Assembly: GCA_965206975.1 (NCBI GenBank) | Contig: OZ242253.1 | Span: forward strand, 1,116,001 to 1,180,000 | Source of the DNA: JAAXGI01 sp965206975 | Lineage (GTDB): Bacteria; Gemmatimonadota; Gemmatimonadetes; Longimicrobiales; Gaopeijiaceae | DNA length: 64,000 bases | Direction of reading: 5' to 3' | Shown: positions 8,513-17,482 of the stretch, in pieces | Position numbering within the stretch: the stretch's first letter is position 1 | Layout: the number at the start of each line of letters is the position of its first letter | Notes under the pieces: generated by a model | What the model was told of the DNA's origin: nothing | The model's input: only the letters and a program-made list of their open reading frames with translations | The model's database searches: none | Position numbers and translations under genes: made by a program

Positions 8513-11374
8513 ATGTCCGTCACGAGCCTCTTCGATGGCTACAACGCGGGGTACGCGCAGGCGCTCTACGAGCGATTCGCCGAGGACCCCGAGTCGGTGC
8601 CTCCGCAGTGGCGGGCCATCTTCTCGCAGGCGCCCGACCGCCTGACCGCGGCAGGCCTTCGGGTTCCCGATGCCTTGCCGGGCGAGGGGACGGCCACCGC
8701 ACCGGAAGCGGACCGGGCCACGGACGCAGCTTCGATCGCGGCAGCGGCACGCCCACTCGCCGAGAGAGCGGCGGCGTACGAGAGCCGCCTGCTTCCCCGG
8801 ATCGCCCGGGCCGTGTCTCTGATCCAGGCCTTCCGGGACCATGGCCATCAGCTCGCCAAGACGGACCCCCTTGGGAGCGACCCGCCCGGCCACCCGCAGC
8901 TCGACCCCGGCTTCTTCGGCACCTCGAACGAGGACTTGGAGGAGATCCCGACCTCTCTCGTCCTCCCGGAGGGCGGAGACCGGCCGCTGAACGAGACCCT
9001 CCGACGCCTCCGCGAGATCTACTGCGGCTCGATCGGCTACCAGTTCGAACACCTCGAGGATCCCGAGAAGGTCCGGTGGCTCTGGAGCCGCGTCGAATCT
9101 GGCGACTTCGGCGCACCGCTGACAGGCGAAGCCCGCATCCGCCTTCTCGGGCGCCTCACGGAGGTGGAAGGAATGGAGCGGTTCCTGCACCGCTCCTATC
9201 TCGGCCAAAAGCGCTTCTCGATCGAGGGCACGGACATGTTGGTGCCGATGCTGGATCTCGCCGTTGAGGAGGCCGCCTCGGGTGGGGCCCGCAGGGTCAT
9301 TCTGGGGATGGCGCACCGCGGACGGCTCAACGTGCTCGTGCACATCCTGGGGATCGGGTACCGGGCCTTGCTCCGGGAATTCGAAGAGGCGCCGCAGGCC
9401 CAGGCCCCGCCCGCACGGCAGGCATCCGGCACGGGCGATGTGAAGTATCACCTGGGCGCGGAGGGTAGCTACGAGCTTCCCGGCAGCGGGAGCATCGATG
9501 TCGCGCTCGCCCCGAACCCCAGCCACCTGGAGTTCGTGAACCCGGTTGCGGTCGGGATGAGCCGGGCACTCCAGTACAGCGGCCCGCGCCAGTCCGACCC
9601 GGCCGACACTTCGTTGGTGGTGCCGGTCCTGATACACGGGGACGCCGCGTTCGCCGCCCAGGGGGTGGTCGCCGAGTCGCTGAACCTGGCCCGCCTCGAG
9701 GGATACTCGGTCGGCGGCGCGGTCCACATCATCGTCAACAACCAAGTGGGCTTCACGACCGAGCCCCGGGAAGGCCGGTCGACGCGCTACGCCTCCGATC
9801 TCGCGAAGGGGTACGATGTGCCCATCCTCAGGGTGAATGCGGACGACCCCGAGGCGTGCCTCCGGGCCATCCGCCTCGCAATGGCGTACCGCGCGAGCTT
9901 CCGGGACGATGTCCTGATCGACCTCGCGGGGTACCGGAGATACGGGCATAACGAGGGCGACGAGCCGTCCTACACGCAGCCCCTCCTCTCCCGGAGGATC
10001 TCGGCGCACCCGACGGTACGCGCCCTCTGGGCGGCCCGGCTCATACAGGAAGGCGACCTCACCGAGGGGGAATCGAGGCGGCTTGAGGAGGAGGTGCAGC
10101 GCGAACTCCGCTCCATCCAGCAATCCGTGCAGGCGGAGGTCGGTGGGCGCGACGGGGAGCGAGGCGAAGAGGCGTCACGCGGGGAGGGAGAGGAGGCAGA
10201 CCAGGGTCCCTGGCGAACGGCCGTCGACGTGGGCCGGCTGACCGAGGTGAACCGGGGGGCGCTCCAGGTCCCGGAGGGATTCTCCGTCCATGAGAAGCTC
10301 AGGAAGCAGCTTGAGCACCGGAGATCGGATTTCGGGCCGCAGACGACGCTCGACTGGTCGCATGCCGAGAGCCTCGCGCTCGGATCCATCCTGCAGGAGG
10401 GAATCGCCGTCAGGATCACCGGCCAGGACACGAAGCGCGGGACCTTCTCGCAGCGGCACGCGGTGCTCCACGATGTCGAGACCGGGAGGGAAATCACACC
10501 CCTCGCGGGAGTGGGAACGGGTCGATTCGAGGTCTATAACTCGCCCCTCTCCGAGGTGGCCGTCCTCGGCTTCGAGTACGGCCACTCCGTCGTCAGCGAC
10601 GATCTCGTGATCTGGGAGGCGCAGTTCGGAGACTTCGTGAATGTCGCACAGGTGATCGTCGATCAGTTCATCGCATCGGGCCGGACGAAGTGGGGTCAGG
10701 AGTCCCGCCTCACCCTCCTCCTGCCACACGGCTACGAGGGACAGGGCCCGGAGCACTCCTCCGCACGCCTCGAGCGCTTTCTCCACCTCTGCGCCGAAGG
10801 CAATATGCGGGTCGCCTACCCGACGACCCCGGCCCAATACTTCCACCTCCTGCGCTCCCAGTCGCTCGTACCCACGGCCCGGCCCTTGGTCGTGATGACG
10901 CCGAAGAGCCTCCTGCGCCGTCCCCGAGCCTCGTCACGGGTGAGCGAACTCGAGCAAGGACACTTCCGGCCGGTACTCCCGGACTCCAGGCTACCCGGTT
11001 CCGCCGACGAGATCACCCGCCTCGTACTCTGCACCGGGAAGGTGTACTACGACCTCGCGGAGGCAGACGCGCGGAGGGAGCTCCCACACGTCGCGCTCGG
11101 GAGAATCGAGCAGTTGTACGGCTTCCCGGAAGCGCCGCTCATGGAGCTCATGGCGGGATACCCAAAGCTCGAGGAGGTCGTCTGGGCGCAGGAGGAGCCA
11201 GGGAACATGGGTGCGCTCACCTACACCGCTCCCCGCCTCCGCGAGATGATCCCAGGCGGGATCCGCTTCACCCTGGTCGCACGGCCCGAGTGGGCGAGTC
11301 CCGCGGAGGGCCGACCGAAGACGCATCGCGCCTCGCAGGAGCGCGTCGTCCGCACGGCACTCGGACTCGGCTGA
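8513..11374 (+). CDS. sucA: 2-oxoglutarate dehydrogenase E1 component
   Basis: Thiamine-diphosphate-dependent decarboxylase of the TCA-cycle 2-oxoglutarate dehydrogenase complex; it passes the succinyl group to the lipoyl-bearing E2. The 953-residue length is normal. Seen are the N-terminal FDGYNAGYAQALYERF segment that binds E2, GMAHRGRLNVL, HGDAAFAAQGVVAESLNL followed by IIVNNQVGF (the thiamine diphosphate region), RRYGHNEGDEP and the C-terminal transketolase-like half with GHSVVSDD and LPHGYEGQGPEHSSARLERFL. A charged linker (EEASRGEGEEADQG) separates the halves. The ATG at 8513 is chosen because similarity begins there, although the frame is open to 7715. No E2 or E3 gene adjoins it, so the complex is encoded at scattered loci. 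Confidence 0.95.
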   Translation: MSVTSLFDGYNAGYAQALYERFAEDPESVPPQWRAIFSQAPDRLTAAGLRVPDALPGEGTATAPEADRATDAASIAAAARPLAERAAAYESRLLPRIARAVSLIQAFRDHGHQLAKTDPLGSDPPGHPQLDPGFFGTSNEDLEEIPTSLVLPEGGDRPLNETLRRLREIYCGSIGYQFEHLEDPEKVRWLWSRVESGDFGAPLTGEARIRLLGRLTEVEGMERFLHRSYLGQKRFSIEGTDMLVPMLDLAVEEAASGGARRVILGMAHRGRLNVLVHILGIGYRALLREFEEAPQAQAPPARQASGTGDVKYHLGAEGSYELPGSGSIDVALAPNPSHLEFVNPVAVGMSRALQYSGPRQSDPADTSLVVPVLIHGDAAFAAQGVVAESLNLARLEGYSVGGAVHIIVNNQVGFTTEPREGRSTRYASDLAKGYDVPILRVNADDPEACLRAIRLAMAYRASFRDDVLIDLAGYRRYGHNEGDEPSYTQPLLSRRISAHPTVRALWAARLIQEGDLTEGESRRLEEEVQRELRSIQQSVQAEVGGRDGERGEEASRGEGEEADQGPWRTAVDVGRLTEVNRGALQVPEGFSVHEKLRKQLEHRRSDFGPQTTLDWSHAESLALGSILQEGIAVRITGQDTKRGTFSQRHAVLHDVETGREITPLAGVGTGRFEVYNSPLSEVAVLGFEYGHSVVSDDLVIWEAQFGDFVNVAQVIVDQFIASGRTKWGQESRLTLLLPHGYEGQGPEHSSARLERFLHLCAEGNMRVAYPTTPAQYFHLLRSQSLVPTARPLVVMTPKSLLRRPRASSRVSELEQGHFRPVLPDSRLPGSADEITRLVLCTGKVYYDLAEADARRELPHVALGRIEQLYGFPEAPLMELMAGYPKLEEVVWAQEEPGNMGALTYTAPRLREMIPGGIRFTLVARPEWASPAEGRPKTHRASQERVVRTALGLG

Positions 11375-11415
11375 GTCGCGGCGAGAGCGCCACCGGCGCG
11401 AATCCGCCTCCGCCC

Positions 11416-12414
11416 TCAGGAGGAGCCGGCCTCCTCCCAGGAGAGGACGACGGCTCCGAAGCTCAGGTTCTCCTCCATGTACCGGTGCGCCCGGGCGGCC
11501 GCGGCCGCGGGGAACGAGCGATCCACCACCGCCCGCAGGCGCTGCGACTCGAAGAGGGGCACAAGCGTCCGCTCGAACTCCCGCGCGAGGGCGATCCTCT
11601 CCTCCACCGCCCGGGCCCGGAGAACCGTTCCCGTAACCGATCCCCGCCGTCCCATCAGTCGGCGAAGGTCGATCTTCCCTACGCTCCCGCTCGGCACGCC
11701 CACGACCATCCAGCGCCCCCTGGGCGCGAGGACCCGCTGATTCCCCTCCAGATAGTCCGCCCCCACGAGATCCAGGATCACGTCGGCGCCCCGTCCCGAC
11801 CGCCTCAGCACCTCGGAAGCCCAGTCCTCTCCGCAACCCGCGAGCACCCCCTCGTCGAGCCCCATCTCGAGGAGCCGCGCCAGCTTCTCGGCCGTTCGCG
11901 TCGTACCCACGGTCCGGACCCCTGCCGCCCGCGCGAGGGCGAGCGCAGCCGTCCCGACGCCGCTCCCGACGGCGTGAATGAGGAGCGTCTCTCCCGCGTG
12001 GAGGCCGGCCTGCAGGAAGAGCGCGTCCCACGCGGTCATGAACGCCTCAGGAACCCCACCGGCCTCCCTTTCGGACATCCCCTCGGGGATCCGGATCGTC
12101 TGGCGCTCGGGCACCACAACCTTCTCCGCATAGCCACCCCCCGCGACGACCCCCATCACCCGATCCCCGGCCGCCCTCAGCTTGCATCCCTCCCCGACCG
12201 ACTCCGCGACGCCGGAGAACTCGAGCCCGGGGACATCGGCGGGAAATCCCTCCGGCGGCGGGTACCGACCTCGCCTCTGCAAGAGATCGGCCCGGTTCAC
12301 GCCGGAATAGCCGACCTTCACCCGCAGCTCCCCCCGGGAAGGCTCGGGGTCCGGCCGTTCTCCGAGCCTCAGGACCTCAGGACCTCCGTACTCTGCGACC
12401 TCGATTACCTTCAT
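11416..12414 (-). CDS. NAD(P)H quinone oxidoreductase, PIG3 type
   Basis: Zinc-independent member of the medium-chain dehydrogenase/reductase superfamily, predicted to reduce quinones with NADPH. The 332-residue chain has the GroES-like N-terminal domain (residues 1-125) with GYSGVNRADLLQRRGRYPPP, characteristic of the PIG3/QOR group, a Rossmann domain with AVGSGVGTAALALARAAG, and TAWDALF typical of the group. The cysteine and histidine ligands of zinc alcohol dehydrogenases are absent. It is divergent from the exonuclease gene at 12508 and convergent with sucA. The physiological electron acceptor is unknown. Confidence 0.88.
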   Translation of the reverse strand: MKVIEVAEYGGPEVLRLGERPDPEPSRGELRVKVGYSGVNRADLLQRRGRYPPPEGFPADVPGLEFSGVAESVGEGCKLRAAGDRVMGVVAGGGYAEKVVVPERQTIRIPEGMSEREAGGVPEAFMTAWDALFLQAGLHAGETLLIHAVGSGVGTAALALARAAGVRTVGTTRTAEKLARLLEMGLDEGVLAGCGEDWASEVLRRSGRGADVILDLVGADYLEGNQRVLAPRGRWMVVGVPSGSVGKIDLRRLMGRRGSVTGTVLRARAVEERIALAREFERTLVPLFESQRLRAVVDRSFPAAAAARAHRYMEENLSFGAVVLSWEEAGSS

Positions 12415-12507
12415 TCCACTCTCCCGTCGCGCTCCTCGCTCTCAGGGGGCTGCCCGTGCCGGTTGCACGGGTTTCGACACACACCCAGAGACCCTATTCT
12501 ACCCGGC

Positions 12508-13293
12508 ATGGCAGACCCGCTCCCATTCCCGATTCCCCTCGAACGCCCGCTCGCCTTCCTCGATCTAGAGACGACCGGCCTTCGGATCGGATCGGACCGG
12601 ATCATCGAGATGGCGGTGATCCGGCTCTCGCCGAACGGGGACGTGACGGAGAAGGTCCGGCGCTTCAACCCGGAGATGCCCATCTCGCCCGAGGCCTCCC
12701 AGGTGCACGGGATCACCAACGAGGACGTGGCCAACGAGCTCCCCTTCGCCTCCCGGGTACGGAGCCTCCTCGAGATCCTGGAACCCTGCGACCTCGCCGG
12801 ATTCAACCTCCGGCGCTTCGACCTCCCCATGCTCCTCTCCGAGTTCCGCCAGGCGGGACTCTCCCTCGACATGCAGGATCGGAAGATCGTGGATGTCCAG
12901 GTGATCTACCACCGCGAGGAGCCCCGCACCCTCGGGGCGGCGGTCCGGCACTACCTCGACCGCGAACTCGAAGACGCACACTCGGCGCTCGCAGACATCC
13001 GGGCAACCGCAGCTGTCCTGACCGCGCAGCTCGACCGCTACCCACACCTTCCGCGAGACCTGGAAGGGCTCAACCGATACTGCGACGAAGTGCAACCCTT
13101 CGAGACCGAGGTCGAACGGTGGTTCCGGCAAACGGAAGGCGGGGTGCGGGTCTTCCGACGCGGGAAGCACCGCGACCGGGCCCTTGATGCGGTCGCGAGG
13201 GAGGAGCCGGACTACCTCCAATGGATGCTCACGGCCGAGGGCATGGACGAGGCGGTCCTCGCGCTCATCCGGGCGGCACTCGAAGGCAGTTGA
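12508..13293 (+). CDS. DnaQ-like 3'-5' exonuclease
   Basis: The 261-residue protein has a DEDDh exonuclease domain in its first 180 residues: Exo I FLDLETTGLRIGSDRIIEM with the D-x-E metal ligands, Exo II GFNLRRFDLPML, and Exo III DAHSALADIRATA with histidine and aspartate. This fold gives the proofreading subunit of DNA polymerase III and related DNases or RNases. The last 80 residues (WFRQTEGGVRVFRRGKH...EEPDYLQWML) form a small extra domain seen in other bacterial exonuclease proteins, so a general DNase role is as likely as the epsilon subunit. The ATG at 12508 is where similarity starts; the frame is open much further upstream. A TATTCT -10-like hexamer lies only 8 nt before the ATG. Confidence 0.85.
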   Translation: MADPLPFPIPLERPLAFLDLETTGLRIGSDRIIEMAVIRLSPNGDVTEKVRRFNPEMPISPEASQVHGITNEDVANELPFASRVRSLLEILEPCDLAGFNLRRFDLPMLLSEFRQAGLSLDMQDRKIVDVQVIYHREEPRTLGAAVRHYLDRELEDAHSALADIRATAAVLTAQLDRYPHLPRDLEGLNRYCDEVQPFETEVERWFRQTEGGVRVFRRGKHRDRALDAVAREEPDYLQWMLTAEGMDEAVLALIRAALEGS

Positions 13294-13449
13294 GGCGAAC
13301 ACGGCAACTTCCCGCGCCGGCGGCGGGGGTGCAGGCACCGGGCCGGCTCCCCTATTCTTCCTCGCTGGATACACTCCGGCGTCGCCGCGCGCGGTTCCTG
13401 TGGCGGGCCGCCCGTAGAACGGACCCGAGACCCTGAAGCCGAGGACCAA

Positions 13450-13851
13450 ATGCTGACCAGCCTACTCCACGTACACTCCGGACTTAGATACCTCGTGCTC
13501 CTCGCCGGCCTCGCGGCCCTCGCGTACGCGCTCTACGCAGTCGTGCTCGGTCGGCCCTACGATCGCGGGATTCGAAGGACGGCGGGTGCCTTCGCGGGAC
13601 TGCTCCACCTCCAGGTCCTCCTCGGCTTCGTCCTCCTCGTCTCCGGACGCTTCTACCCAGCCCTCATCGGTCACATCTTCATGATGCTCATGGCCGCGCT
13701 CGCCGCCCAGGTTCCGCTCTCGGTCCTCCGGCGGAGGCCCCCCGAAGAGCGCCGCCCCATGCCGCACCTGGTCGGGACAGCGCTCGCACTCGCACTCATC
13801 TGGGGAGGAATCGTCTCGATCGGCCGAGGCCTCCTGGACAACTCCTTCTGA
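13450..13851 (+). CDS. Four-helix membrane protein of unknown function
   Basis: The 133-residue protein has four predicted transmembrane helices at about 14-33, 48-67, 72-94 and 107-125. Histidines lie at or near the helix ends, notably in LLHVHSGLRY at the N-terminus, LLHLQ in helix 2 and GHIFMM in helix 3. That pattern could ligate heme b, as in small cytochrome b-like proteins, but no family was recognised. It is 156 nt downstream of the exonuclease gene and 38 nt upstream of the patatin gene, so it could be cotranscribed with the latter. Confidence 0.7.
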   Translation: MLTSLLHVHSGLRYLVLLAGLAALAYALYAVVLGRPYDRGIRRTAGAFAGLLHLQVLLGFVLLVSGRFYPALIGHIFMMLMAALAAQVPLSVLRRRPPEERRPMPHLVGTALALALIWGGIVSIGRGLLDNSF

Positions 13852-13889
13852 CCGGATCCTTCTGACCGGGCCGCGGAGCCCGTGGGTTC

Positions 13890-15143
13890 ATGTTGAGGCC
13901 GCCGCCGCAAGACTCCGTGCCGGAGGCCGAGCCCCCCTCCCCAACCGAGCCCGAGGGGCGCCCCGAGCCCCGCCCCCTCGCCCTCGTGATGGGGGGCGGC
14001 GGGGCGAGAGCAGCGTATCAGGTAGGATTCCTCAAGGCCATCGCCCGCTCCTACCCGGACCTCAGGATCCCGATCATCACCGGGGTATCCGCGGGGACGA
14101 TCAATGCGGTTCACCTCGCCTCCCATCCGGGCTCCTTCCGGCAGGCCATCGACGATCTCGTCCGGCTCTGGGGGGCACTCACGATGGACCAGGTCTTCCG
14201 GGTCGACTCCCGTCACCTAATTACAAATGCTGTCAAGTGGGGACTGCAGCTTGCGTCCGGAGGGATCCTCGGGCGACCCACAATCCGAAGCCTCGTGGAC
14301 ACTACGCCGCTCCGCCAATTCCTCGCCGATGTGCTGGGCGAGAGGGAGGGGACGATCCCGGGGATCGAAAGAAAGATCGAGTCCGGGGAGCTCAAGGCGC
14401 TCGCCGTGACCGCCTCCTCCTACACGGCCGGGCGCTCCGTCGTCTGGATCCAGGGCGCGGGAGAGTGGGAGTGGTCCCGGCCTCACCGGGTCGCCGTCAG
14501 TACCGCCATCAGCGTGGACCACATCATGGCCTCGGCCGCGATCCCGCTCTTCTTCCCCGCCGTCCCAATCGACAACGAGTGGTTCGGGGACGGGGGGCTC
14601 CGCTTCTCGGCGCCCCTCTCCCCGGCCCTCCACCTCGGTGCCGAGCGCATCCTCGCGATATCCACCCGCTTCCGCCGCTCAGCGGACGGGATCCCGGAGC
14701 GAATGCACGAGAGCTATCCCACGCCGGCCCGACTGATCGGCTCGCTTCTCAACGCGATGTTCCTCGATCTTCTGGACCAAGACGCCTGGCAGCTGGAGGC
14801 GATGAACCGGATCCTCCGCCGGGTCTCGGCGACCGACCGGGACGAGTTCGGCGTCGTCCGCCTCATGACGCTTTGGCCCTCCCGGGACCTGGGCCGGCTC
14901 GCCCGCGACTTCGAGCACGGCCTCCCGCATGCCTTCCGATTCCTCATGCGGGGACTCGGGACGCACGAGGCCAAGAGCCCGGACCTCCTCTCCTTCCTCC
15001 TCTTCGAACCCGACTACCTACAGCTCCTGATGGAGATCGGGGAAGCGGATGGCGAAGCCCGGATGGAGGAGGTGGATGCACTCCTCGACGACGGCGCATC
15101 GCCGGAGGACGGGCGCGGAGGGGCGGGTGCGGGAACCTCGTAG
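13890..15143 (+). CDS. Patatin-like phospholipase
   Basis: Lipid acyl hydrolase with a Ser-Asp dyad. The 417-residue protein has a proline-rich N-terminal tail of about 28 residues, then the oxyanion-hole motif MGGGGARAAYQVG, the nucleophile elbow GVSAG with S67, and the dyad aspartate in DGG at D234. Long C-terminal helices (about 290-390) and an acidic tail follow. No signal peptide is evident, so it is probably cytoplasmic or peripheral at the membrane. It follows a four-helix membrane protein gene after 38 nt. Substrate specificity is unknown; bacterial members act on phospholipids or as toxins, and nothing here suggests secretion. Confidence 0.9.
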   Translation: MLRPPPQDSVPEAEPPSPTEPEGRPEPRPLALVMGGGGARAAYQVGFLKAIARSYPDLRIPIITGVSAGTINAVHLASHPGSFRQAIDDLVRLWGALTMDQVFRVDSRHLITNAVKWGLQLASGGILGRPTIRSLVDTTPLRQFLADVLGEREGTIPGIERKIESGELKALAVTASSYTAGRSVVWIQGAGEWEWSRPHRVAVSTAISVDHIMASAAIPLFFPAVPIDNEWFGDGGLRFSAPLSPALHLGAERILAISTRFRRSADGIPERMHESYPTPARLIGSLLNAMFLDLLDQDAWQLEAMNRILRRVSATDRDEFGVVRLMTLWPSRDLGRLARDFEHGLPHAFRFLMRGLGTHEAKSPDLLSFLLFEPDYLQLLMEIGEADGEARMEEVDALLDDGASPEDGRGGAGAGTS

Positions 15144-15162
15144 GGGCGCCCGCTCCGGCCCG

Positions 15163-15918
15163 TCAGCTTCCCCGCGGGAGCGTCACGGTGACCTCACCGC
15201 CCCCGCCCTCGCGGTCCCCGACCTCAATCGACGCACCTTGGGAGCGAAGGAGGCGGCGGGCGTGCGGGAGTCCGAGTCCGAGCGCATCCGGTTCCGTTGT
15301 CCAGAACGGATCGAAGGCCGTGCGGAGCCCCTCGGGTCCGAAGCCGGAACCCCTATCCCGAATCCGGATTCGGAGCTTCTCCGCCTCCTCCGTCACCTGG
15401 ACCTCGACCGTCTTCCCACCCCCGAAGCGACCCGCATTGTCGAGGAGGAGGAAGAGGGCGTCCTTAAACGCCTCGCGCGCGACAGGGGCGCGTACCGGTC
15501 GATCGGGGCTGCTGCACTTGACCGAGGCTCCCGTGGCAAGCGTGTACTCGCGGGCCACCTCCTGGATCACCGTGGCAAGATTCTCCCGTGTCGGGGTGTC
15601 CTCCGGCACCTGCCGGGCGTAGTAGGCCAGGTCGCGGAGCGCATCCCGCGCATCCTCCCGGACACCGCTCGCTTCCCCGCCGTGAAGACCGGCGTCGAGC
15701 GGCTCAACGACCGCATGGCGAAGATACCGCGATACTCCCCGGAGCGTGGCGTCGGTGGCGCGCTCGGCGGCCTTCTCCTCGCGGACCGCGCGCCCGCCGT
15801 TCCCTCCGGCAGCGGTCATCGCCCGCGCGCCGGTTATCGCCCGCACCCGGCGCCAGAAGTAGAGGGCAACGAACGCGAACACCCCGGCCAAAATCCACCC
15901 CGTCAACTCCATCGGCAC
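15163..15918 (-). CDS. Histidine-kinase-like ATPase with one membrane anchor
   Basis: The 251-residue protein has one N-terminal transmembrane helix (about 5-22), a helical segment with RYLRHAVVEPL that resembles a dimerisation/phosphoacceptor helix, and a C-terminal HATPase_c domain with N-box LLLDNAGRF, G1 DRGSGF and G2 GLGLPHARR. There is no periplasmic sensor, HAMP or PAS domain. No response-regulator gene is close by, so it is an orphan. It may phosphorylate a distant regulator or be a partner-type kinase. It ends 20 nt from the convergent patatin gene. ATP binding is well supported; autophosphorylation at the histidine in RYLRH is inference. Confidence 0.75.
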   Translation of the reverse strand: MPMELTGWILAGVFAFVALYFWRRVRAITGARAMTAAGGNGGRAVREEKAAERATDATLRGVSRYLRHAVVEPLDAGLHGGEASGVREDARDALRDLAYYARQVPEDTPTRENLATVIQEVAREYTLATGASVKCSSPDRPVRAPVAREAFKDALFLLLDNAGRFGGGKTVEVQVTEEAEKLRIRIRDRGSGFGPEGLRTAFDPFWTTEPDALGLGLPHARRLLRSQGASIEVGDREGGGGEVTVTLPRGS

Positions 15919-15954
15919 CCCTCTCTTTCCCGACGCTCCCGACGATCGCGGCCC

Positions 15955-16416
15955 TCAGCCCGAGAGAGCCTCGGCCACCACCTCCGCATGCCCCTTGGGG
16001 CGGACCTTCCGCCACACCCTCGCGACCATTCCGGCCTCGTCGACCAGAAAGGTGCTCCGTTCCACCCCCCAGTACATCCGCCCGTACATCGACTTCTCCT
16101 TCCAGACGCCGTAGGCATCGGCCACGCCGTGATCTTCGTCGGCCAGGAGCGGGAAGTTCAAGTCGTACTTCGCCTTGAACTTCCCGTGGGATGCGACCGG
16201 GTCGGGGGAGATGCCTAGCACGGCCGCGTTTGCCGCCTCGAAACGGTGGAGTTCGTCGCGGAACTCGCAGGCTTCCGTCGTACAGCCAGAGGTGTTGTCC
16301 TTCGGATAGAAGAACAGAACCACCTTCTCCCCCTTGAGATCGGATAGACGGACCCTCGACCCCTCGTCGGATGGAAGGTCAAAGGCGGGGGCCGTATGCC
16401 CCTTACGTACGGTCAT
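15955..16416 (-). CDS. bcp: Thioredoxin-dependent peroxiredoxin, PrxQ/Bcp type
   Basis: Cytoplasmic peroxidase that reduces hydrogen peroxide and organic hydroperoxides using thioredoxin. The 153-residue product shows the atypical two-cysteine arrangement of this family: peroxidatic C45 in NTSGCTTEAC and resolving C50 five residues later, plus FFYPKD before it and YWGVERSTFLVD near the end. Start choice: an ATG at 16416 forms ATGA with the stop of the upstream gene and has an AAGGGG site at suitable distance; an alternative in-frame ATG is at 16422. The coupling ties it to the uncharacterised protein encoded upstream. Confidence 0.93.
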   Translation of the reverse strand: MTVRKGHTAPAFDLPSDEGSRVRLSDLKGEKVVLFFYPKDNTSGCTTEACEFRDELHRFEAANAAVLGISPDPVASHGKFKAKYDLNFPLLADEDHGVADAYGVWKEKSMYGRMYWGVERSTFLVDEAGMVARVWRKVRPKGHAEVVAEALSG

Positions 16417-17156
16417 CGCCATCCCCTTCCCCCGTTCCACGAGCGCCCGCTCACCCCGCGCCGGCTCGGCGCGTCCGAGGCCCCCGCGACCTCGATGCTC
16501 TCGATATCCCAGCTGCACGCCTCCTCCCCCCGCACCACACACGTCACGTGACTCGCCCGCGCCGAGAGGCCGGCGCGCTCGATCGCCCCCTGCATGATCC
16601 CGGTGACGAGCGCGCATGCACCTCCCCGGGGATCGGCTTCCACGAGGAGGGCGTCAACCGACTCGAGCGCGGGCGAGCCCCGGCGGGCCGAGAGGAACGT
16701 CTCCCCGAAGAAGCCTTTGAGGCACCGGGCGACCCTGCCTCGCACCGCCTGCATCCCGCGGTCAGGGATCACCCTGCTCCACAGCCGAATTCCCCGTGCC
16801 GGGGCGAGGCCGCGTCCGACGTCGAAGAAGACGGCTTTCGCATCCGGCCTCCGCGCAACAAGCCTTACGAGACCCCCGAACTCCTTCGCCGGAATGCGGC
16901 TCCGGCGTCGGCCTACCTTCCGATATCGCCTGATCTGCTCATCGACCACGTCGGAGAGTCCGAGGCGCCGTGGTAGCGTGAGGCTCAGGTTCTCGTCTTC
17001 GAGAACCTCGGGGGGGAAGTCATGGTGCCGGATCGCCTCAAGGAGCGCCAGGGCGAGAGACGTCCTGACCTTCCTTTGACCCGTCGTCTCGGGAGACACG
17101 TCGTTCACGGCAGTAGGCCTAGGGCTACAGTGCTGTGCGGGTAGTGAAACGAACAC
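16413..17156 (-). CDS. Uncharacterised protein with a V4R-like C-terminal half
   Basis: The 247-residue frame begins with GTG at 17156; GTG codons at 17108 and 17099 are alternatives, because confident protein sequence only begins near VRTSLALALLEAI. The C-terminal part (VTGIMQGAIERAG...CVVRGEEACSWDIE) has the spacing of small-ligand-binding V4R/heme-NO-binding-like domains, with two cysteines near the end. The N-terminal part is helical and basic. I do not recognise a named family. Its stop overlaps the PrxQ start by 4 nt, so the two are translationally coupled, suggesting a role in redox or stress sensing. That role is inference. Confidence 0.6.
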   Translation of the reverse strand: MFVSLPAQHCSPRPTAVNDVSPETTGQRKVRTSLALALLEAIRHHDFPPEVLEDENLSLTLPRRLGLSDVVDEQIRRYRKVGRRRSRIPAKEFGGLVRLVARRPDAKAVFFDVGRGLAPARGIRLWSRVIPDRGMQAVRGRVARCLKGFFGETFLSARRGSPALESVDALLVEADPRGGACALVTGIMQGAIERAGLSARASHVTCVVRGEEACSWDIESIEVAGASDAPSRRGVSGRSWNGGRGWR

Positions 17157-17447
17157 GTTAACCTGATAGGCTCATCGCCAATCTGCAACGACTCGGGGCC
17201 CACGCCCTCTGCCGGCCCTAGAGCCCCCCCCCCCGCGGACCCGGAGCCGAGGACCCGGAACCGCTTCGGACGCGGACCCGCCGCGCGGGCGTCCGGGAGG
17301 CAGCGGCGCGGGGCGAGGGCACCCCGGATTACGGGCCAGGGATCGAGGCGCCGATGAGGGGGGGCGGAGCGAGGCGCGGGGGGACGACAGTCGCCCACGA
17401 CCCCGCGAAATCCGCGTCCCCTCAAGGGATCGTCCCCGCGGCAAGCC

Positions 17448-17476
17448 TTGAAAGTGGCGGTGCCGCGTGCCATACT
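17448..17476 (+). promoter_or_regulatory. Promoter upstream of the second ECF sigma gene
   Basis: TTGAAA (17448-17453), a 17-bp spacer and CATACT (17471-17476) form a sigma-70-type promoter. Transcription would begin near 17483, leaving a leader of about 135 nt before the ATG at 17619. Confidence 0.55.
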
Positions 17477-17482
17477 AACTGG

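Noticed and set aside
8120..10123. 667-residue open frame antisense to sucA
   Set aside because: It lies opposite the conserved half of sucA and has no recognisable domain or ribosome binding site.
10690..12507. Long N-terminal extension of the DnaQ-like gene
   Set aside because: It overlaps sucA and the quinone oxidoreductase gene in a shadow frame; the exonuclease domain begins just after the ATG at 12508.
17224..17234. 11-C homopolymer as a phase-variation tract
   Set aside because: It lies outside any gene and about 215 bases from the predicted promoter, so there is no reading frame or promoter spacing for it to switch.
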